A stretch of 64,000 bases of DNA, taken from positions 2,586,296 to 2,650,295 of the forward strand of contig NZ_CP009227.1 of assembly GCF_000775995.1 (NCBI RefSeq). Direction: 5' to 3'. The notes under the pieces are model-generated. The model saw only the letters and a program-made list of their open reading frames with translations, ran no database searches and had not been told where the DNA came from. Source of the stretch: Treponema sp. OMZ 838 (GTDB taxonomy: Bacteria; Spirochaetota; Spirochaetia; Treponematales; Treponemataceae). Shown one piece after another: positions 60,123 through 64,000 of the stretch; the first letter of the stretch is position 1; each line of letters opens with the position of its first letter. The position numbers were made by a program, and so were the translations under genes.

Positions 60123-61395
60123 AGCGCAGCACCTCCGCAGGTTTAAGGGTTAGAATTTTTCGAGCTGCAATTGAAGCGGCAAAACTCGCAGAAAAGACGC
60201 CGAATAAGAATACTAAAAAAACTTCGCTGAAGAAAATACGCACGGGTACCGAATCGATGTAAAAGTATTGAGGACTGAAAATACTAAAGCCCGTAAAAAA
60301 TGTGTGCTCCAACAAAATATTTGCCGCTTCAATGACGGCATTTACCAAATATTCAGCCAATAAAAAGACCCGATTGATGTCCGCGGAAAGCAGCAGTCCT
60401 AAAAGCAAGCCGATGGAAGCGCCCAAAAGCCCGATCGTAAAACCGTTAGCGATAAAGAGGGCTTGGATATGTTCTTTTTTAGCACCCAACGAAGCAAGTA
60501 CCGAAATTTCTTCCCGCCGTTCATAGATGGAACGGCGCATTCCGTTGTAAATATTCACCGTAACCACCACAAAGATCAAAAAAACGAGCATAAACATCGT
60601 ATTTTTTTCGATACGCAAGGCTCCGAAAAACGCTTGATTATAGGTGCGCCATGATTCTGCCTTCAATTCGGGCACGGCGGCAGAAATGCGGGCGATATAT
60701 ATCCCGTCAGCCTCCGAATTTTGAAGCTTTACTGCGGCTGACAGCTCCTGCTGAGTGCCGCACAGCAACGCGCCGGTCTCCGTTGACATAAAAGCAAAGC
60801 CTGCATCGATTGCATAATAGCCGGTCTTCATTAAACCGGCGACCGTGCATTCAGCATCCTCCGGAAAAATATCGGTATCCGCGGTGCCCGAAAGCGCGAG
60901 GAGCGAAATCTTATCTCCGGCAGAAACCGAAAGCATACGGGCAAGCTCGTATCCGAGCACAACGGAATGCGGCGCACTAAGGTTAAAGTCACCTTCCATC
61001 ATTGTTACAGCGCCGGCAAAGCCGCGGTCATCGCTTAATATCGTTTCAGGTACGGCGCGGAGTATTGCCGGCTGCTGCCTGCCGTAGTTGCCCTGCATTA
61101 TTGTTTGCGTCTCTGAAAATACATAAAAGGATTGGAACCCGCCTACGGCCTTCGCCTGTTCCAGAGCCGCTTCGGATCCGTACAACTGTACGTGCGCCGA
61201 GCTTACCTGCAAAATGGTATCGATAAAGCTGCGCTGAAAACCATTCATCACAGCAAGGATAACAATCAAGACCGTAACCCCGAAGGCAATCCCCAGTACG
61301 GAAAGGATTCCGGTAATCGCCGAACGCCCCTTGGTATCTGCGGCATTAAACCGCCGCAATACGAACAAAATCCATGCAAGATCAGTACGCTTCAC
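60115..61395 (-). CDS. lolC: Lipoprotein-releasing ABC permease, LolC type
   Basis: Second inner-membrane permease of the Lol exporter. 426 aa: TM helix near 24-48 (GILSVLGIAFGVTVLIVILA) followed by MNGFQRSF, typical of LolC/LolE, a periplasmic domain of ~200 aa (VVLGYELARMLSVSAGDKIS), and three C-terminal TM helices with IYERREEISVLASLGAKKEH. It starts in an ATGA overlap with the secreted-protein gene before it and overlaps lolD by 8 bp. It and lolE are likely the two halves of a heterodimer. Confidence 0.88.
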   Translation of the reverse strand: MKRTDLAWILFVLRRFNAADTKGRSAITGILSVLGIAFGVTVLIVILAVMNGFQRSFIDTILQVSSAHVQLYGSEAALEQAKAVGGFQSFYVFSETQTIMQGNYGRQQPAILRAVPETILSDDRGFAGAVTMMEGDFNLSAPHSVVLGYELARMLSVSAGDKISLLALSGTADTDIFPEDAECTVAGLMKTGYYAIDAGFAFMSTETGALLCGTQQELSAAVKLQNSEADGIYIARISAAVPELKAESWRTYNQAFFGALRIEKNTMFMLVFLIFVVVTVNIYNGMRRSIYERREEISVLASLGAKKEHIQALFIANGFTIGLLGASIGLLLGLLLSADINRVFLLAEYLVNAVIEAANILLEHTFFTGFSIFSPQYFYIDSVPVRIFFSEVFLVFLFGVFSASFAASIAARKILTLKPAEVLRYE

Positions 61396-62213
61396 GGTTC
61401 CTCTCCTACATATACTTCTTTATCATCAATATACAGGTGTATAATATGGGGAGTATTGTCCAACTCGATAAAGGCGGTTTTCTTTCCGTTCCGATATTTG
61501 GTTTGGGAAATAGCCTTATCCCCGTCAAACTCCCATACCGATTTGTCGATATTTTTCCTCGCGGTGATCGTCTGTTCAATCAGCTTACCGCCGCCGTTAT
61601 AGATATTTTCCGTCTTTGATGTTAATGTTTTTTGTTCGTATTGCTCGATACTCAGCTCCCGTCCGTCATCATCATAGCAAAATATTTCCGAACTATCTGT
61701 GCGGAGTATCTTCTTTTTTGTAGGATGGCGGGTACGACCTTTATATGCCCACTCCGTTTTTTCAACTGCCGTACCGTCATTATAAAGCACTGCGAAGGAG
61801 GAGCGTCCCTGCCGGTCAAAACTTTCGTAATACCATTTATTACCGTCTGCAACGGTTAATCCTTTGCTATGAATTGAGGCGAAAGTCAAATCGGCCTGCT
61901 TATCGTTTTCGGCTTCTTTCCTATCAGCGCCTGCCGTTGAGGAAGCCGCTTCGCCGCTTTCAGTCTCTTTTCCGTCCGTGCCTATTGCCGGCGAGACGGA
62001 GCCGCTATCCTTTACGGCCTCAGTAGAAACCTTTTCTGTTTGGGGAGTATCTGCCGGCACTGTGTCTGCCGGAACATCCGAAGCAATATCTACCGGAATC
62101 TCCGGTGTTGTACCGGCCGGAACATCCGTTGATTCAATTCCGTCAGCAGCACCGAACGGCGATTGGCAAAGTACAACCGCTAAAATGAAAAAACAGAAAG
62201 CAACCCGTTTCAT
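61392..62213 (-). CDS. Secreted Pro/Ala-rich protein in the ftsY-lol operon
   Basis: A 273-aa protein with signal peptide RVAFCFFILAVVLCQSPFGA and likely cleavage near AADG. Residues ~25-100 are a low-complexity Val/Pro/Ala/Asp region with repeated VPA(D/G)T units. The rest (~110-273) has repeated short strands (WYYESFDRQGRSSFAVLYND, SEIFCYDDDGRELSIEQYEQ, ENIYNGGGKLIEQTITARKN) like YD/MORN-type antiparallel repeats. It overlaps ftsY and lolC by 4 bp each, so it is part of the Lol operon. It may be a periplasmic partner in lipoprotein transport. No known family; Lol systems of other bacteria lack it at this position. Confidence 0.75.
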   Translation of the reverse strand: MKRVAFCFFILAVVLCQSPFGAADGIESTDVPAGTTPEIPVDIASDVPADTVPADTPQTEKVSTEAVKDSGSVSPAIGTDGKETESGEAASSTAGADRKEAENDKQADLTFASIHSKGLTVADGNKWYYESFDRQGRSSFAVLYNDGTAVEKTEWAYKGRTRHPTKKKILRTDSSEIFCYDDDGRELSIEQYEQKTLTSKTENIYNGGGKLIEQTITARKNIDKSVWEFDGDKAISQTKYRNGKKTAFIELDNTPHIIHLYIDDKEVYVGEEP

Positions 62214-63091
62214 ACCGGCATACCGATAAATTCGCGTAGATAGGTATCGGCATTGAAGGGCGCAAAGTCCCCGTATTTTTCGCCGGTACCGGTAAAAATG
62301 ACCGGTAGATTCAGCTGCCGTCCCACACTGAGCGCGATACCGCCTTTTGCCGTTGAATCATATTTTGTCAGAATGACCGCATCGACTCCGACCGCCTCGT
62401 GGAAAACCTCTGCCTGCCTAAAGCCGCTCTGCCCTGCCGTTACATCCAGCACGAGTATTTTCTTGTAACACCCCTCATCGGTTTTCGATTCGGCGATCCT
62501 ATTGATTTTTTGCAGTTCCCGCACGAGGTTTTCCTTATTATGGAGCCGCCCGGCGGTATCGGCAATAACGAGACCGCCTCCCTGTGCCCGCACTGCCTGT
62601 GCAGCATCAAAGATAACCGCTCCCGGATCCCCGCCGTACTGATGCGCAATAACCCGCACATCGAGCTGTTTTCCGTGATATTCAAGCTGCTCTATCGCGG
62701 CTGCCCTAAAGGTATCCGCAGCGGCAAGTATAATCGGCGATTCAAAGCGGGATTTAAAATACTGAGTAAGCTTAGCCGCAGTTGTCGTCTTCCCCACGCC
62801 GTTTACCCCCAGCAGCAAATACACGGAGGTTTTATCTTTTTCCGGCGTAAAAGAAGCAACCGGCAAAAAGGGAAGTAAAATATCATATAAAATCTGCAAT
62901 ACCTGTTCTTGTTGTTCAACCTTCCGTTTTTTACATTCCGCACGAAGTAGGTCTTCAATCTCGAATGCAAATTGAGCGCCGATATCGCCTTCTACCAATG
63001 TATCGGTGACGCTTTCAAAAAAAGAATCATCCAATCGGGAATGAATGCCGAACAGTTTCTTTAAACCTTCGGAAAAACTTCTTTTAGCCAT
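62210..63091 (-). CDS. ftsY: Signal recognition particle receptor FtsY
   Basis: SRP-GTPase receptor that docks ribosome-nascent chains on the inner membrane. 293 aa, nearly only the NG domain; the acidic A-domain seen in E. coli is absent. Motifs: G1 LLLGVNGVGKTTTAAKL, I-box DTFRAAAIEQLEYH, G3 IADTAGRLHNK, G4 TKYDSTAKGG (family usually TKLDG) and closing loop GTGEKYGDFAPF. Starts the overlapping set with the secreted protein and lolCDE, linking membrane targeting with lipoprotein export. Confidence 0.95.
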   Translation of the reverse strand: MAKRSFSEGLKKLFGIHSRLDDSFFESVTDTLVEGDIGAQFAFEIEDLLRAECKKRKVEQQEQVLQILYDILLPFLPVASFTPEKDKTSVYLLLGVNGVGKTTTAAKLTQYFKSRFESPIILAAADTFRAAAIEQLEYHGKQLDVRVIAHQYGGDPGAVIFDAAQAVRAQGGGLVIADTAGRLHNKENLVRELQKINRIAESKTDEGCYKKILVLDVTAGQSGFRQAEVFHEAVGVDAVILTKYDSTAKGGIALSVGRQLNLPVIFTGTGEKYGDFAPFNADTYLREFIGMPV

Positions 63092-63169
63092 ATTTTTCTC
63101 CAGTATATCCGATATTTCTGTTGGGAACTTCCAAAAACCGAAATTTTTTAGAGGTTCGCCTTAAACCTG

Positions 63170-64000
63170 CTATAACTTACGAGCCTCTTTTGGAATACTC
63201 TGATCGGCAGCATATAGATACAGCCCAAGCTGTACCACATAGTTAATACCTAAACCGATTGTTATTCCCTGCATCACCGCAGAACTGATAAACAGTGCAC
63301 GATATTTACTCTGCACTGCCGCATCACTCCCCAAACGGGAATCCGCGGCGGCTGAAGCCATATCTGCAGTAAGTCCCTGTAAAATCATAAAGATAGGGAG
63401 CGACACATAAAAGGCGCCGAGCGACCAGTACAGAACATTCCGCCGCCGGTCAATCAAGGTCTTGGTCTTTTCTTTATTGAGCATCGCTTGCAACTGATAG
63501 GTTGTCTGCCCTGGCTGCATAAAATCATGAGGTCGAAGTACAATGTAGGTTTTTACATCTTTATATGAAAAACTGATAGCTGTATTTTTACCTGCCGGAA
63601 CATCGGTCTGAAACGGCGTACCGGCAAAATACTGCGTATGCAAAAAGACATCCGCATCGGGTTTTATAAACTGAAACCCGACGGAAATAAGGTTTTCTTT
63701 TTTTAATTTTATGTTCAGCAAATAATTTTGCCCTGCTTGAACCTCGATAGTCTTACCGGCTGAATCGTAACCGGCAGCAAGCACTTCAAGCCGATGACTG
63801 CCTTCATACATATAAAGAGACTTTTTTCCTGCTTCGAGCGGTTCGCTGTCCACATACACTTCCGCATCTTCCGGTTCGACTGTCAGCAAAACCTTTGCAG
63901 GCTGAGAATTTTTTACCGCCGTCATAATTTGCGCCGCTAATGAACGGGCAATTGTTTCGATTGATTGATACGGTCCCGCTTCGCTGAACCGGTAATCGGG
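63170..64000 (-). CDS. PEGA-domain membrane protein (5' end outside window)
   Basis: Frame open to base 64000 in phase, so the true start lies beyond the window; the first in-window Met is at 63925. After a short lead, KVLLTVEPEDAEVYVDSEPL then YEGSHRLEVLAAGYD is a PEGA-type beta module that is usually periplasmic or surface-exposed. A second beta domain follows, then two hydrophobic helices near the C-terminus (VLYWSLGAFYVSLPIFMILQ, AVMQGITIGLGINYVVQLGL) that anchor the protein. The gap to ftsY is 78 bp. Likely a cell-envelope protein; function unknown. Confidence 0.75.
   Translation of the reverse strand, partial: PDYRFSEAGPYQSIETIARSLAAQIMTAVKNSQPAKVLLTVEPEDAEVYVDSEPLEAGKKSLYMYEGSHRLEVLAAGYDSAGKTIEVQAGQNYLLNIKLKKENLISVGFQFIKPDADVFLHTQYFAGTPFQTDVPAGKNTAISFSYKDVKTYIVLRPHDFMQPGQTTYQLQAMLNKEKTKTLIDRRRNVLYWSLGAFYVSLPIFMILQGLTADMASAAADSRLGSDAAVQSKYRALFISSAVMQGITIGLGINYVVQLGLYLYAADQSIPKEARKL

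Overview
The window looks like chromosomal DNA of a host-associated Treponema (spirochaete). Pointers are a lipid/outer-membrane set without LPS sugar genes, LolCDE next to FtsY, an LptC-like lipoprotein, an FtsJ-type RlmE, an unusually short SMC, and a large AT-rich island of polymorphic-toxin immunity families with a formylglycine-enzyme-like remnant whose N-terminus (VNGVSFTM) I associate with treponemes. The genus is inferred; no rRNA or tRNA gene was seen. Both ends cut through genes: a TPR protein on the left and a PEGA-domain protein on the right.

Layout. 1-9.1 kb: TPR protein, aroA, an NSS-family sodium symporter, then an isoprenoid operon with its own clear promoter: CrtI-type desaturase, CrtB-type synthase, and a two-domain membrane protein joining a phytol-kinase-like half to a DUF92/VTE6-like half. 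9.2-17.7 kb: smc, a small membrane protein and a TPR lipoprotein (coupled), a free-standing DbpA-type RNA-binding protein, an LptC-like lipoprotein gene that is out of frame across an A8 run, and a YifB/ComM AAA protein. 17.7-21.4 kb: pbpC (minus strand) and a DUF4143 ATPase whose promoter lies inside twin palindromes.

21.5-51.7 kb is an accessory island: lower GC, genes in alternating strand blocks, nearly all small and cytoplasmic or membrane-bound. Recognisable families are DUF4272, DUF4241, DUF2004-like, Imm12-like, Imm26, DUF2262, DUF6630-like, DUF6892-like, ankyrin, SUKH-like, HEAT, TPR, HXXEE, transglutaminase-like, GNAT and a Fic protein lacking the catalytic His. No toxin, secretion gene, integrase or transposase is visible. 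Between the intact genes lie at least nine gene stubs, mostly C-terminal ends, and several GC-richer chains of hairpins. One hairpin chain interrupts a reading frame, and two others share a four-stem plan with compensatory base changes.

51.7-64 kb returns to core genes: a chemoreceptor, an EF-G paralogue, a 570-bp hairpin-rich intergenic region, rlmE, a polyprenyl diphosphate synthase likely to supply GGPP to the crt genes, and the overlapping series ftsY - secreted protein - lolC - lolD - lolE for lipoprotein sorting.

How the genes work together: the synthase at 57 kb plus the crt operon, with its putative prenol-kinase fusion, suggest C40 (or C30) isoprenoid synthesis with prenol salvage. 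LolCDE, the LptC-like protein and the predicted lipoproteins belong to envelope biogenesis. The island looks like a store of immunity genes that gains and loses members by recombination.
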